Origin: Labrys miyagiensis
GTDB lineage: Bacteria > Pseudomonadota > Alphaproteobacteria > Rhizobiales > Labraceae
DNA length: 64,000 bases
Direction: 5' to 3'
Assembly (NCBI RefSeq): GCF_030160835.1
Contig: NZ_BSPC01000026.1
Location: 1-64,000 of the forward strand
The translations under genes and the position numbers were made by a program. The notes below the pieces were generated by a model, which did no database searches, had not been told where the DNA came from, and saw only the letters and a program-made list of their open reading frames with translations. Of this stretch, positions 37,606 to 46,899 are shown one piece after another (position 1 is the first letter of the stretch; the number at the start of each line of letters is the position of its first letter).

Positions 37606-38220
37606 ATGCGCACGCGATATCGATGGTCAGCACGAGCGGCATCGGCTGCGCTGCTGGTGGTGACGGCGTGCACGCTGGCACAGGCTGGCTATGATGAAGG
37701 GAAGGCCGCCTATAACAAGGGTGATTTCGACGCCGCGCTTCGCGAATGGCGCCCCCTGGCGGAACGGGGCGATGCCAAGGCCCAGAAAAAGCTGGGCGAC
37801 ATGTATGCCGGAGCGGAGGGCGTCGACGAGAACGATGGCATCGCGATCCAATGGTATCGCAAGGCCGCCGAGCAGGGGGTGGTGGAGGCGCAGACCAGTC
37901 TCGGCCTGATGTATGAGAGCGGGCAGGGCGTGCATCAGAACCATGCCTTGGCGATGGATTGGTACCGCAAGGCCGCCGCCCTGAAGGACCCCGTCGGCCA
38001 GTCCTCGCTGGCTGCGATGTATGATTACGGTCTCAGCGTGCCCAGGAACCGCGTTGTCGCCTACGCGCTCTACAATCTGTCGCCGCTCAACCGTTTCTAT
38101 GCCCAGGCGCTGCAACACAAGATGACCAGGGCCCAAACGAAGGCAGGCGAGGAGCTGACCGACAGGCTGGCGCACGCCACCGATTTCCTCAAGGCTCTGG
38201 ATCAGGCCACGAGGCGGTAG
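37606..38220 (+). CDS. Secreted Sel1-repeat protein, 204 aa
   Basis: Residues 1-26 form a signal peptide (ASAALLVVTACTLAQA). Then come three to four Sel1/TPR repeats (GDAKAQKKLGDMYAGAEGVD; AQTSLGLMYESGQGVHQNHA; GQSSLAAMYDYGLSVPRNRV) and a short helical tail. The frame is open from 37369, but ATG 37606 starts the signal peptide and has GGAGAAGGGA upstream. It is a smaller cousin of the protein at 15157-16548, without the low-complexity linker. Likely periplasmic; partner unknown. Confidence 0.85.
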   Translation: MRTRYRWSARAASAALLVVTACTLAQAGYDEGKAAYNKGDFDAALREWRPLAERGDAKAQKKLGDMYAGAEGVDENDGIAIQWYRKAAEQGVVEAQTSLGLMYESGQGVHQNHALAMDWYRKAAALKDPVGQSSLAAMYDYGLSVPRNRVVAYALYNLSPLNRFYAQALQHKMTRAQTKAGEELTDRLAHATDFLKALDQATRR

Positions 38221-38308
38221 GAGGCAAGAGCGCTATTGGGCGCAAGAAACCGAGTTCGCCATCGCGGCGTGACTCAAACGAAAATGCCTCCGGCAGACCC
38301 AGCGCGGT

Positions 38309-39400
38309 TCACTGGACTTCCTCGGGTTCCCTCACCACCGGTTCACGCGGTTCGACCCCGTTCAAGGCATGCCGGCGGTCGCTGATGGCCAGATAGACCT
38401 TTTTCCGGACGCGATTGATGAGCCCCAGGGGCTTATGGGCCGGAAGCGAGTGCCAGGGGCTGAAGGACAGGTCTTCGCAATCCTCGCCGCGTTCCTTGGA
38501 CATGATGTCCTGTCGAGGGATGACGATCCGCGCCACGCGATGGATCGGTGCAACGTCTTCTCTCCATTCGACGCTGGTGTCCTCGATGGGCGTGCTGTGC
38601 GAGTCGACGAAGTGCTGAATGTAGAAATTGAACCGTACGTCCTCGTTGCGGCTGAGCATTGCCTGCATGGCGCGCTGGGGTGTGAAACCGGCGGCCAGGA
38701 CGTTGCGGATCCTCTGGAGGAGACCAGGTATCGGCAGTTCGGGAATGGCGGTGTACTTCACGGCATAGGGCGGGCTGCCGTCGCCGAATTTGTAAGGCGT
38801 CATGGACCAGTAGCGCCTGGCCAGGGGACTGGACGCGATTGTCAGGTTGACGCGAAGGGCAATCCAGATCAGCCGGAGCGATCGCAGGCGCAGGGGCGCC
38901 AGGACCCATTGCTTCCAGAAGCCTCCCTCAAGGTATTTCCTCAGTACCTCGATGTAATCTTTCAGATCATTCACAAAGAAATTCGGGTGATTGATCAGAA
39001 TGAAATCCTGGGTGAATTGCTCATCGTGCAATATTTTCTGCCCCTCGACACCCATGAGCTTGATCGCCATGCCTCTGGCATCGGGGGAGCGGGGGCTGGT
39101 GGGGAAGAAATTTCCGTTGGAGAAACGGATCCAGGCCTCGTAGCTCTTCCCGGGCCTGGAAAAAACGCCGTGCTGCAATTCGGCGGGAAGATCGCTCTCC
39201 ACGACAAAGGATGCCCGCACGCATCCCATATCGAAGGCATGGGCATCCCTTCGGGCCGGCCGCTCGCCACGATCGAAGTGCTGGCCGATCACCTGGGAAA
39301 TCATGACGATGAATTCGTCGATGCTTTCCATCTCGAGCTGCGGGTCGTCCTTGTAATAGCGCTCCTCGAAATCCAGCTCTTCAAGGCCTTTCATTGACAT
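38309..39400 (-). CDS. Catalase-like protein (y4iL-like)
   Basis: A 363-residue protein of the catalase-related superfamily that includes Rhizobium y4iL and coral allene-oxide-synthase-type domains. Seen: VRASFVVESDLPAELQHGVF, YEAWIRFSNG, DARGMAIKLMGVEG and DFILINHPNFFV, the typical catalase core strands; then SPWHSLPAHKPLGLINRVRK near the end. The classic proximal haem motif R-x-F-x-Y-x-D is not visible, so haem binding and catalase activity are uncertain. It starts 11 bases after the stop of the cyclase-ATPase gene on the same strand, so the two form an operon. Confidence 0.75.
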   Translation of the reverse strand: MSMKGLEELDFEERYYKDDPQLEMESIDEFIVMISQVIGQHFDRGERPARRDAHAFDMGCVRASFVVESDLPAELQHGVFSRPGKSYEAWIRFSNGNFFPTSPRSPDARGMAIKLMGVEGQKILHDEQFTQDFILINHPNFFVNDLKDYIEVLRKYLEGGFWKQWVLAPLRLRSLRLIWIALRVNLTIASSPLARRYWSMTPYKFGDGSPPYAVKYTAIPELPIPGLLQRIRNVLAAGFTPQRAMQAMLSRNEDVRFNFYIQHFVDSHSTPIEDTSVEWREDVAPIHRVARIVIPRQDIMSKERGEDCEDLSFSPWHSLPAHKPLGLINRVRKKVYLAISDRRHALNGVEPREPVVREPEEVQ

Positions 39401-39411
39401 GGGATCGCTCC

Positions 39412-42400
39412 TCAGAACGGGGCTTTGGCATCAAGCGAAGCGAGCAGCGCCGTGCTTCTCTGCCTTTCGGAGCTCGAGACCTGCCCTTCCAGGCCGTGGC
39501 GGAAGGCCAGAAGCCTGTCGCGCGCCTCGGCCTGCCGCCCATGCGCTCGCCAGAACGAGGCAAGCGCGTTCAGGGCGCGCAGGTGCCAGATCAGCACCCC
39601 CTGTTCGGCCGCTATGGCGATTGCGGTCTCGTAGTCTGCCTCGACATCCGGCGGCGGCGCCTCTGCGGCGGCCAGCAGGTCGGCCCTGAGGCGCCGGACC
39701 TCGGCTGCGTACCAGCGGCCTTCGGAATTGCCGATCTGCTCGACGATGTCCTCGATCAGTTCCATGGCCGCGGCATGCTGGCCGGTTTCTGCAAGGCCCC
39801 GGGCGAGAAGCAAGTGCGCAAACTGGCTCCAGACAAGTCGGCCGGTTTGCTCCAGTCCGCGAATGCTGTTTCGAATATCCTCGACCGCGCCTTCGAGCCT
39901 GCCCAGCTCGAGCCGCGCCCACCCACGCACCATGAAGCCGCCGGCCACCCATTGTGGGAATTCGCTATCGGTCGCCAATGCAATGGTCTGTTCGGCGATC
40001 GGAAAGGCCAACGCGGCCTTTCCGGCCACCAGATAGCAGCCGGCCACAAATGCCAGGACGTAGCATCGCGTATGGGAATGGTTTAGCTTTTCGGCATAAT
40101 CCAGCGCTTCGTGGCAATGACCAAGGCCATTGTCAATGTCACCAAGTAAAACGAGAATTAGACCAAGATAAACCTGCGACGTTGCCTTGAAATCGTGAGG
40201 ATAGATCAGTACCAATGGTGCGTGTATATCCGGATCGTAGAGGGAGATCGCCTTCTCGAGATCCAATTTTGCTTCTCTCAACTCGCCCATCGCAAAGCGA
40301 GACATGCCGAGAATGCGATACCCCATCAGCATTGCAGTTGCATTCTGCTGGTCTTGGGCGCGCTGCAGAAGATCTTGCGCCACGGAGCGCGCCTGTTCGA
40401 ATTCTCCCCGCATGTAGTGAATGCCGACGAGGCCGTTCAGAACGGCGAGGATCGTGGAGCCATTCGGATCCCTCTCGCACAGTTGCCGTGCCCGTTTGAA
40501 AGCCTGGATGGTTTCACCAGCCCCATAGCCCTTGGCGGCGATGAGGGCGTTGGCGAGGGAATTCTGGATCTTCAGTTCGAGCGCGTCCCGATCGGCATTT
40601 TCGGGCAGATGGTGGAAGACGCCCAGCGCGCTCTGCAAATGCGCGATTGCTTCGATGAAGGCCGAGCGTTTGCTCGCCTGCGTGCCTGCCTTCAGCCAGT
40701 AATTGGCCGCCTGCCAGTATTCCTCGCCTTGGGCGTAGTGATGGGCGATGAGTTCGGGGGTTGTCTCGGCCAGGTTTGCAAAATCCTGGCGTAACGACTC
40801 CGCGATGCGGACATGAAGCTTGAAGCGCTCGACATGGAGCAGGCTTGCATAGGCCGCATCCCGCAAAAGGGCATGCTTGAACGCAAAGGTTTCCCCCGCC
40901 TCTTGTCCAGTCTCGAACAGGAGGCCTACCCGCGACAGGCCGGCGATGGCTTCTTTCACGGCCTGGGCCGACAGGGGAGCGACGGCCTTCAGCAGGCTGG
41001 CCGTGAATTCGCGGCCGATGACGGCGGCAATCTGGGCAACCGCCTTGATCGGCGCGACCTGATCCAGGCGGGCCATTAGGGAATCGTGCAGGGTTTCGGG
41101 GACCGAGCGAACCCGCCTCGCCGGAATGGTAGCGACATCCTGGCTGGTGTCCGCGTCCTGCAGTACTACCTTGGTGACCTCTTCCACGAAAAGCGGAATT
41201 CCGTCCGTCTTGCGGACGATCCGTTCGATCATCGTGGAGGGAAGCGAATTGTCCGGCGTCAGCGACTGTACCAGCTGGATCGCTTCGTCTTTCTCCAGGG
41301 GATTGAGGACGAAGGAAGCAAAACTCTGCCTGGAGCCGAAGGGGAAGACGAATTGCGGCCGATAGGTGAGAATGGTCAGGACCCGCAGGTCTCTGAGGTC
41401 ATGCGCCAGCAGGGTCAGAAGCTCCAGGGAACTGGGATCGATCCATTGAAGGTCCTCCACGATGAGGACGACCGGCTGCCGCGCCGAGTCCTTGCGGAGC
41501 AGATCCAGCAGCGACAGGAGCGCCTGCGTCTTCTGCGGCTTTTGCGCAAGATCCAAGGCCGGGTAACGCTCCGGATTGGGAAGCGACATCGACGCGGCGA
41601 GGAAGGGAACGCATTCGCGCCAGGCGCCGCCACAGGTTCCCTTCAGCCACGCCTCCAATTTCGGCAATTTGCGGTCGTTGGAGACCGTGCGGTCCAGTTT
41701 CGCCGCAATCTCGATGAACCGGCTGACGGGATACCAGGGGCTGCTCCTGTGATAGGGCGAGCACTGAAAGAGCAGGATTCGATGAGGATCGCCTTTGAGC
41801 CGATCGGAGAAATGGGCGACCAGCCGCGATTTGCCGATGCCCGGTTCACCGCAGATACCCAGAATCTGCCCGTCGCCCGATCTTGCGCGCTCGTAGCGCT
41901 CCATCAAGGTCGCGAGCTCGCGCTCGCGCCCGACAAATGGCGACAATTGCGCGGCACGATAGGCGGCGAAGCGGCTTCCGACGACATTGGGCCGGATGAC
42001 GCGCCAGGCGCGAACCGGCTTGTCGTAGCCATGCACCGATCGATCGCCGAGATCGGTCAGTTCGAAGGATTCGCCGATCAGGCTGCGCGTCTGTTCCGCC
42101 AGCAGAATCTGGTTCGGGCCCGCATGCTCCTGCAGCCGTGCTGCAAGATTGGGGGCCTCGCCGACGAGTGCGAACTCGGAATTCGGGCCTTCGCCGATCA
42201 AGTCGCCGACAATGACGAGGCCGGTCGCAATGCCGCAGCGGATCTGCACATGCGTGTTGTGGGCAAACGACAGGCTGGAAACCGAAGCAAGGACGCAGAG
42301 CGCGGCGTTGACGGCCCTCTCGGGATCGTCTTCGTGCGCAACTGGAAAGCCGAAATAGGAGAGCAGGCCATCGCCGACATAGCGCGCGATGTAGCCGTCA

Positions 42401-42603
42401 TATTTCTCGATCGCCTCGCGGCAGCAGCGCTGGAAGCTGCGCAGGATCTCGCGCAGATCTTCCGGATCCATTCGCGTCGCCAAGGCCGTGGAGCCGACGA
42501 TATCGACGAACAGCACGGTAAGGTTGCGCCGCTCTGCCGCGACACCGACTATAGCCGCCGGTCGGCGAGCCGGGTTGTCTGGGCGCGGCATGACGTCCTC
42601 CAC
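39412..42603 (-). CDS. Class III nucleotide cyclase - ATPase - TPR protein
   Basis: A 1063-residue cytoplasmic signalling protein in three parts. Residues ~25-205 are a class III cyclase domain with both metal Asp residues (LFVDIVGST Asp34; YVGDGLLSYFG Asp78) and the transition-state Asn152/Arg156 in PNLAARL, so it is probably active. Residues ~222-560 are an AAA/STAND ATPase with Walker A GEPGIGKS (252-259) and Walker B VVLIVED (378-384). Residues ~600-1040 are TPR-like helical repeats. This architecture suggests ligand-controlled oligomerisation coupled to cyclic nucleotide synthesis. The start could lie at the ATG 4 codons further in (MPRPDN). It is co-transcribed with the catalase-like gene. 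Confidence 0.88.
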   Translation of the reverse strand: MEDVMPRPDNPARRPAAIVGVAAERRNLTVLFVDIVGSTALATRMDPEDLREILRSFQRCCREAIEKYDGYIARYVGDGLLSYFGFPVAHEDDPERAVNAALCVLASVSSLSFAHNTHVQIRCGIATGLVIVGDLIGEGPNSEFALVGEAPNLAARLQEHAGPNQILLAEQTRSLIGESFELTDLGDRSVHGYDKPVRAWRVIRPNVVGSRFAAYRAAQLSPFVGRERELATLMERYERARSGDGQILGICGEPGIGKSRLVAHFSDRLKGDPHRILLFQCSPYHRSSPWYPVSRFIEIAAKLDRTVSNDRKLPKLEAWLKGTCGGAWRECVPFLAASMSLPNPERYPALDLAQKPQKTQALLSLLDLLRKDSARQPVVLIVEDLQWIDPSSLELLTLLAHDLRDLRVLTILTYRPQFVFPFGSRQSFASFVLNPLEKDEAIQLVQSLTPDNSLPSTMIERIVRKTDGIPLFVEEVTKVVLQDADTSQDVATIPARRVRSVPETLHDSLMARLDQVAPIKAVAQIAAVIGREFTASLLKAVAPLSAQAVKEAIAGLSRVGLLFETGQEAGETFAFKHALLRDAAYASLLHVERFKLHVRIAESLRQDFANLAETTPELIAHHYAQGEEYWQAANYWLKAGTQASKRSAFIEAIAHLQSALGVFHHLPENADRDALELKIQNSLANALIAAKGYGAGETIQAFKRARQLCERDPNGSTILAVLNGLVGIHYMRGEFEQARSVAQDLLQRAQDQQNATAMLMGYRILGMSRFAMGELREAKLDLEKAISLYDPDIHAPLVLIYPHDFKATSQVYLGLILVLLGDIDNGLGHCHEALDYAEKLNHSHTRCYVLAFVAGCYLVAGKAALAFPIAEQTIALATDSEFPQWVAGGFMVRGWARLELGRLEGAVEDIRNSIRGLEQTGRLVWSQFAHLLLARGLAETGQHAAAMELIEDIVEQIGNSEGRWYAAEVRRLRADLLAAAEAPPPDVEADYETAIAIAAEQGVLIWHLRALNALASFWRAHGRQAEARDRLLAFRHGLEGQVSSSERQRSTALLASLDAKAPF

Positions 42604-42896
42604 GAGATCGTCTTGGCTTACCGTGACCAGTGCACTGCTCGACCGGTCGCGAAAGTCGTTCAGGCAGAACTCGATACTGTTTGCTGCGGGCGCCGACGCA
42701 ATGTGATTTGACGGAACCCCCCAATCCGAAAGGTTTCACGAATACCGAGTGCTCTCAACCAAATAATTGAATTGCGGACAATGAGGAGCCCCAGGAGTCA
42801 CGCTGCGTTAACGCTTCCCCCAATTGGAGAGCTGTTCCAAAGGAGACCCCGTGCCCATTATCGGCGGAAGACCCTGTTCGAGAGTCCTCCGCCGAT
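42604..42896. other. Intergenic upstream of the cyclase gene
   Basis: A 293-base stretch that is the likely promoter region of the minus-strand cyclase gene. It shows no recognisable repeat or RNA. Confidence 0.35.
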
Positions 42897-43115
42897 CTAT
42901 ATTTCCGTATCTCTCTTCCTGTCCCAGCAGGATCGCTCCACCTGCCAGCCATAGTCTGTGGCATGGGTCCAGATGACCGGAGCGTGGTCCCGCTCCGGAC
43001 CAAGTCCGCAGCGTTCCAGATCGAACGTGGTCAATTGAGAGATATGCCGGCCAGGCAGCGTCGCCTGGCTCCTCTCGGCGAATCCGAAATGTCTGAGGAA
43101 CTTCCACTGTTTCAT
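42897..43115 (-). CDS. Hypothetical protein, 72 aa
   Basis: A small soluble protein (begins MKQWKFLRHFGFAERSQ; contains RHISQLTTFDLERCG), rich in His, Trp and Arg, with no membrane segment. ATG 43115 is preceded by GGGGGGCAG about 5 bases away. A frame on another register overlaps it but is less protein-like. Not recognised. It may be transcribed with the cyclase gene downstream. Confidence 0.4.
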   Translation of the reverse strand: MKQWKFLRHFGFAERSQATLPGRHISQLTTFDLERCGLGPERDHAPVIWTHATDYGWQVERSCWDRKRDTEI

Positions 43116-43300
43116 GGCACTGCCCCCCGATTGCTGGAGCATTGCTCAAAAGCCGTTGGTTGGCTGTATCCAATGGAACACCGATTGGTAAGGTATTCGA
43201 CGACGGCAGTGCCGGTCACCCCGTATCATCGCCGGCCAACATCTCAATGGCTCGCTCGCCCCGAGCCGGCAAAGCCGGGCCGGGCGGGCGGACCTTCGCG

Positions 43301-44215
43301 TCAGGGCTTCACCGGCAGCCATTTCTTGGCGATGCGGCACACCATCGTATAGGCGGGATCGAAGACATTGCCGACATCGTAACGCACGACCTGTCCCATC
43401 AGGTGGCTGGCGGCGGTGAGGGAGAGGCCGTAGTCGGTGGTCAGCCAGGTCAGCATTTCGGTGGTGGCGTGCTGCAGCGCCTGGTCGAGGGGGCGGGCGT
43501 TGCCGGCGGTGAAGATGTCGGTGGCGGTTTCCCCGCGCGGCCAGGTGATGCTGCGCTTCCTCTCGACATGCAGGCGAATTTCGACTTCGAAGGTGGTCTC
43601 GATGCCGGTGCCCACGATCTCGCCATCGCCCTGCACGGCGTGGCAGTCACCCAGGGCGAACAGGGCGCCGGGCACGGCCACGGGGAACCAGACGGTCGTG
43701 CCGGGCCCGAAACCGCGATAGTCCATGTTGCCGCCATTCTCGGCGCTGGTGGCGTTCGAGATGGCGCCGCCATGGCGCGGCGCCACGCCGAAGCAGCCGA
43801 TCATCGGCGCGAGCGGCAGCACGAAATTCTCGAGGCCCTCGGGCGGGGCCTCCAGCCGCGCCGTCAGCGCTTCACGGTCGATCAGCCAGGTGACACGCTC
43901 GGGCTGCGGCAGTCTGCGCACGGCATCGGGGTCGACGACATTGCTGGCCAGCACCGAATTGGTCCAGCCGGTGCCACGCGTCGGCGTCATCCTGATGATC
44001 TCGACGCGCAACGAATCGCCGGGCTCGGCGCCTTCGATGAAGATCGGCCCGTTCACCGGATTGGGAGGCGAGGCCCGTCGCACCCCGTCCTTGTCGTAGC
44101 CGATGGCGTCGATGGTGCCGGTGACGACGGTGTCGCCATCGGCGCAGCGCAGCACGGGCGCATGGGAGCCGAGCGTGTTGTGCCAGGAGGTCGCGTCGAG
44201 TCGATGGGTCGCCAT
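43301..44215 (-). CDS. Acetamidase/formamidase family protein
   Basis: A 304-residue cytoplasmic amidase of the FmdA/AmdA family, which hydrolyses formamide, acetamide or similar small amides. Family features: VNGPIFIEGAEPGDSLRVEI, the turn PLAPMIGCFGVAP, NATSAENGGNMDYR and ALGDCHAVQGDGEI, the last holding the metal/active-site His and Asp. The frame extends upstream, but ATG 44215 (MATHRLDATSWHN) gives normal length, with GAGG ahead. It has no permease or regulator nearby. The substrate is not certain. Confidence 0.88.
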   Translation of the reverse strand: MATHRLDATSWHNTLGSHAPVLRCADGDTVVTGTIDAIGYDKDGVRRASPPNPVNGPIFIEGAEPGDSLRVEIIRMTPTRGTGWTNSVLASNVVDPDAVRRLPQPERVTWLIDREALTARLEAPPEGLENFVLPLAPMIGCFGVAPRHGGAISNATSAENGGNMDYRGFGPGTTVWFPVAVPGALFALGDCHAVQGDGEIVGTGIETTFEVEIRLHVERKRSITWPRGETATDIFTAGNARPLDQALQHATTEMLTWLTTDYGLSLTAASHLMGQVVRYDVGNVFDPAYTMVCRIAKKWLPVKP

Positions 44216-44254
44216 GAATGCCTCGGAAGGAGGGAAGATCCTATGTGGGACTGC

Positions 44255-44360
44255 GCTAGACCAAAGCGCGTTTTGGCGCAAACGCCGCTTTGCTCTAACT
44301 CTTTGTTTCGACGCGTCTTTGCGATTCTTGCCGATTCCGCCAAATCGCAAAACGTTTTGG
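44255..44360 (+). repeat. Dispersed repeat family B, copy 1
   Basis: Starts CTAGACCAAAGCGCG, contains TTTGCTCTAACTCTTTG and GACGCGTCTTTGCGATTCTT, and ends AAATCGCAAAACGTTTTGG. It closely matches 58730-58832 and is more distantly like family A in reverse. Confidence 0.7.
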
Positions 44361-44425
44361 AGAAAGAGGCCTTGGGCCGTCGTGCCGAAGAGTGGATAGC
44401 GCGCCTTTGCGAAGAGAATGCGGCG

Positions 44426-44668
44426 CTACCGGCCCCGCCCGCCGTCGCCCAGCATTGAGCGGATGAAGATATTCACGAAATAGCCGGCCTGGGCCAGCAC
44501 GCCTGCGGCGATCACCATCAGGATGCTCTGGGATGTCGAGAGATCGCCAGGCAGCAGCCAGACGGCGTAGACGATCATGCCCACCAGCCAGACGATTGCG
44601 AAAGCGAGGAAGGAGAAGAAGCGGCCCAGGAGAAGCGGCAGGACAAAAGCAGCTATGAGCGCATTCAT
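44426..44668 (-). CDS. Small two-helix membrane protein, 80 aa
   Basis: Hydrophobic from the start (MNALIAAFVLPLLLGRFFSF), with two or three membrane segments to about residue 70 and a short polar tail ending GDGGRGR. ATG 44668 is preceded by AGGGAATTGG. The longer upstream frame is less likely. Not recognised. It lies alone between the amidase and the promoter region of the polysaccharide locus. Confidence 0.6.
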   Translation of the reverse strand: MNALIAAFVLPLLLGRFFSFLAFAIVWLVGMIVYAVWLLPGDLSTSQSILMVIAAGVLAQAGYFVNIFIRSMLGDGGRGR

Positions 44669-45339
44669 GGCACCAATTCCCTGGCCTGGCGTCCTTCTGT
44701 CAGGAGATCCGAATAGCGCCAACAAAGCAGGGATAGGGACCTGATAAAGCGGAGTCAAATGGAGCGCGCCTCTTGCTTTCAAAACTTTGTAAAACTCTGC
44801 CGGCCTGCGGAAATTGCTACGCCAGCAGGTCTTCTCGATAACCCGGGAAGTCCTGGTCCGAACCTACCGGACAGGCATCGGTGATACCCGGGGGCACGGA
44901 TCCCTGCTTCTATTTGGCGGGGCCCATTGAGGCGGGCCTCGCAAGAGAGGTTTACTCAGCGGTCCGTAATGTTTGCAAAAATGCATTTTTATTGCAACTT
45001 TGATGCTCTCGATTGCAATTGTGGAGTCGCGACATTTCGCCACATGGTGAAGCTCATTCCTTAATCAGTTCTTCGCAAGATTAATCTTATTTCATGTTGC
45101 GTTGCACAATCGTTAAGCGAAAAAGGGGTATGACGATCGTTGAAATAGCACTCCTTTTGCGCAGATTTATACCCAAAAGGCGTATATCAGAAATCCGAAC
45201 GGGTGGACACGAGAGACCAACCCAGCTAGGGTTCGCTTGAAAGTTGAAATGAGGGCATCCGAGATCTCCCCTATTCCAGGGTGGGATTTTGGACGCGGGG
45301 GCGCTCATTTCACGCAACTGTACGACGCCAGAGGTAATT
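44669..45339. promoter_or_regulatory. Long regulatory region of the polysaccharide locus
   Basis: A 670-base, partly AT-rich gap before the priming transferase. TTGCAA occurs three times at 44973, 44992 and 45013 (spacing 19 and 21 bases, two helical turns), and AAAAATGCATTTTT (44977-44990) is a perfect 14-bp palindrome between the first two. This arrangement suits a repressor or H-NS-like/MucR-type regulator, but the protein is not identified. No gene is seen. Confidence 0.45.
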
Positions 45340-46809
45340 ATGTTCCAGCAGAAATCCCTCGCGACGGCTGCCGAACTTGCTGAATTTGGATCATCACGAC
45401 CATTTCGTTTTTCAGAGAATGGCCTTCGTGTCACAATGGCAGGCATAGATCTGATACTAATCTTGGCTGCTATCACCTTTACTCCGGTTATATACCTATA
45501 TTTCTCTACCGGCGCGAACCCGGGAATCTCTTCGTTTCTCAAGGCTGCGGTCGAATCGGGTACTGTGGCCGTACTCTTTCTGATTGTGCGTCGCAGCTAC
45601 GAGTTTCAGAACCTGATATCGCTCCGGAGCCAGTTTTCGACCTATCTACAGGCTTGGATGCTGGGCTTCCTGGTCGTCATGATTGAGGCTTTCATGACGC
45701 AGACAAGCGCGGATTACTCTCGCGGCGGGATGCTCTTTGCATTTGTGCCAGGATTGGCCTTGGCCTGCGGCGCCCGGTTCGCGATATTCGATGCCTTGCG
45801 CCAGCGTCTGCGACGCCACGAGATCGTGGTCTCCTCGGCGTTTCTCATCCTGCTGGGCGAACGGCGCGACGCCGACACCATGGTCTCCCGCATGCGCTCC
45901 CGGGGCATCATGGTATCCGGCCTCTATTCCATCCCCGCCAGCAGCCTCACCGGCTCGGAAGAGATGCGGGAGGGGGTCCTTGCCAAGGCCGTGCAGAATG
46001 CGCGGTTGGCGGTGTCCGCCTCGCGCTGCGACGTGATCTATGTCATGGCGCCCTGGCAGATGGAGAATGCGCTCACCCGCTTGCAGAGCCTGCTTCGCCG
46101 CGTGCCGGTTCCGGTCACCCTGCTGCCCGACACCTTCGGCTTTGACGCCCACAATGCCCGGCCCGTCGATCTTGCCGGCTTGTCCGGGCTCGAGATCCAG
46201 CGCGCCCCGCTGACCTGGAGCGAGCGCGCCGCCAAGCGTGCGGTCGATATCGCCATCGCCGGCATCGCCCTGCCGCTGCTGGCGCCCTTTCTCGGCATGG
46301 TGGCGCTCGGTGTCCTGGTCACCTCGGGCCGGCCGATCCTGTTCCGCCAGCATCGGCGCGGCTTTGCGGGCAGGACCTTCGAGATCCTGAAGTTCCGGAC
46401 CATGCGCGTCATGGAAAACGGGGCCGTCGTCCGGCAGGCAGAGCGCCACGATCCCCGGGTGACGAAGTTCGGCGCCTTCCTGCGAAAGCACAGCCTCGAC
46501 GAGCTGCCGCAGATCTGGAACGTGCTGGCGGGCGACATGTCGCTCATTGGTCCGCGTCCGCATGCCCAGGCTCACGACGACCAGTATGATCCGCTGATCG
46601 AAACCTATGCCATGCGCCACCATGTCAAGCCGGGCATCACCGGCTGGGCACAGATCAACGGCCACCGGGGCGAGACGCCGACCGTCCAGCATATGGAAGC
46701 ACGTGTCGCCCACGACCTCTGGTACATCGACCATTTCTCCCTGCGGCTCGACCTCTACATCGTTGCGAAGACCGCCTTGCTGGCCTTCCACGACAGGGCC
46801 GCCTATTGA
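45340..46809 (+). CDS. Undecaprenyl-phosphate sugar phosphotransferase (priming, WbaP/ExoY type)
   Basis: A 489-residue polyprenol-phosphate glycosyl-1-phosphate transferase that begins repeat-unit synthesis on the inner membrane. The N-terminal ~150 residues hold four to five membrane helices, then a nucleotide-binding-like domain. The last ~200 residues are the catalytic core: AAKRAVDIAIAGIALPLL reentrant helix, ILFRQHRRGFAGRTFEILKF, LDELPQIWNVLAGDMSLI then GPRP, and KPGITGWAQINGHRG. ATG 45340 is preceded by AGAGGTAATT; a TTG start at 45289 is less likely. First gene of the locus. The sugar could be glucose or galactose. Confidence 0.92.
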   Translation: MFQQKSLATAAELAEFGSSRPFRFSENGLRVTMAGIDLILILAAITFTPVIYLYFSTGANPGISSFLKAAVESGTVAVLFLIVRRSYEFQNLISLRSQFSTYLQAWMLGFLVVMIEAFMTQTSADYSRGGMLFAFVPGLALACGARFAIFDALRQRLRRHEIVVSSAFLILLGERRDADTMVSRMRSRGIMVSGLYSIPASSLTGSEEMREGVLAKAVQNARLAVSASRCDVIYVMAPWQMENALTRLQSLLRRVPVPVTLLPDTFGFDAHNARPVDLAGLSGLEIQRAPLTWSERAAKRAVDIAIAGIALPLLAPFLGMVALGVLVTSGRPILFRQHRRGFAGRTFEILKFRTMRVMENGAVVRQAERHDPRVTKFGAFLRKHSLDELPQIWNVLAGDMSLIGPRPHAQAHDDQYDPLIETYAMRHHVKPGITGWAQINGHRGETPTVQHMEARVAHDLWYIDHFSLRLDLYIVAKTALLAFHDRAAY

Positions 46810-46899
46810 CCGAACCGTCCAACAAGCACGCCCAACGGCCGACCGCAAAGCGGCCTCCGGCCCGAGATATCGGCATCACCCCGAAATGAGGCGACCCCG

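Noticed and set aside
41086..42711. A 541-codon + strand frame opposite the cyclase-ATPase gene
   Set aside because: The minus-strand protein has all cyclase and Walker motifs; the opposite frame has none.
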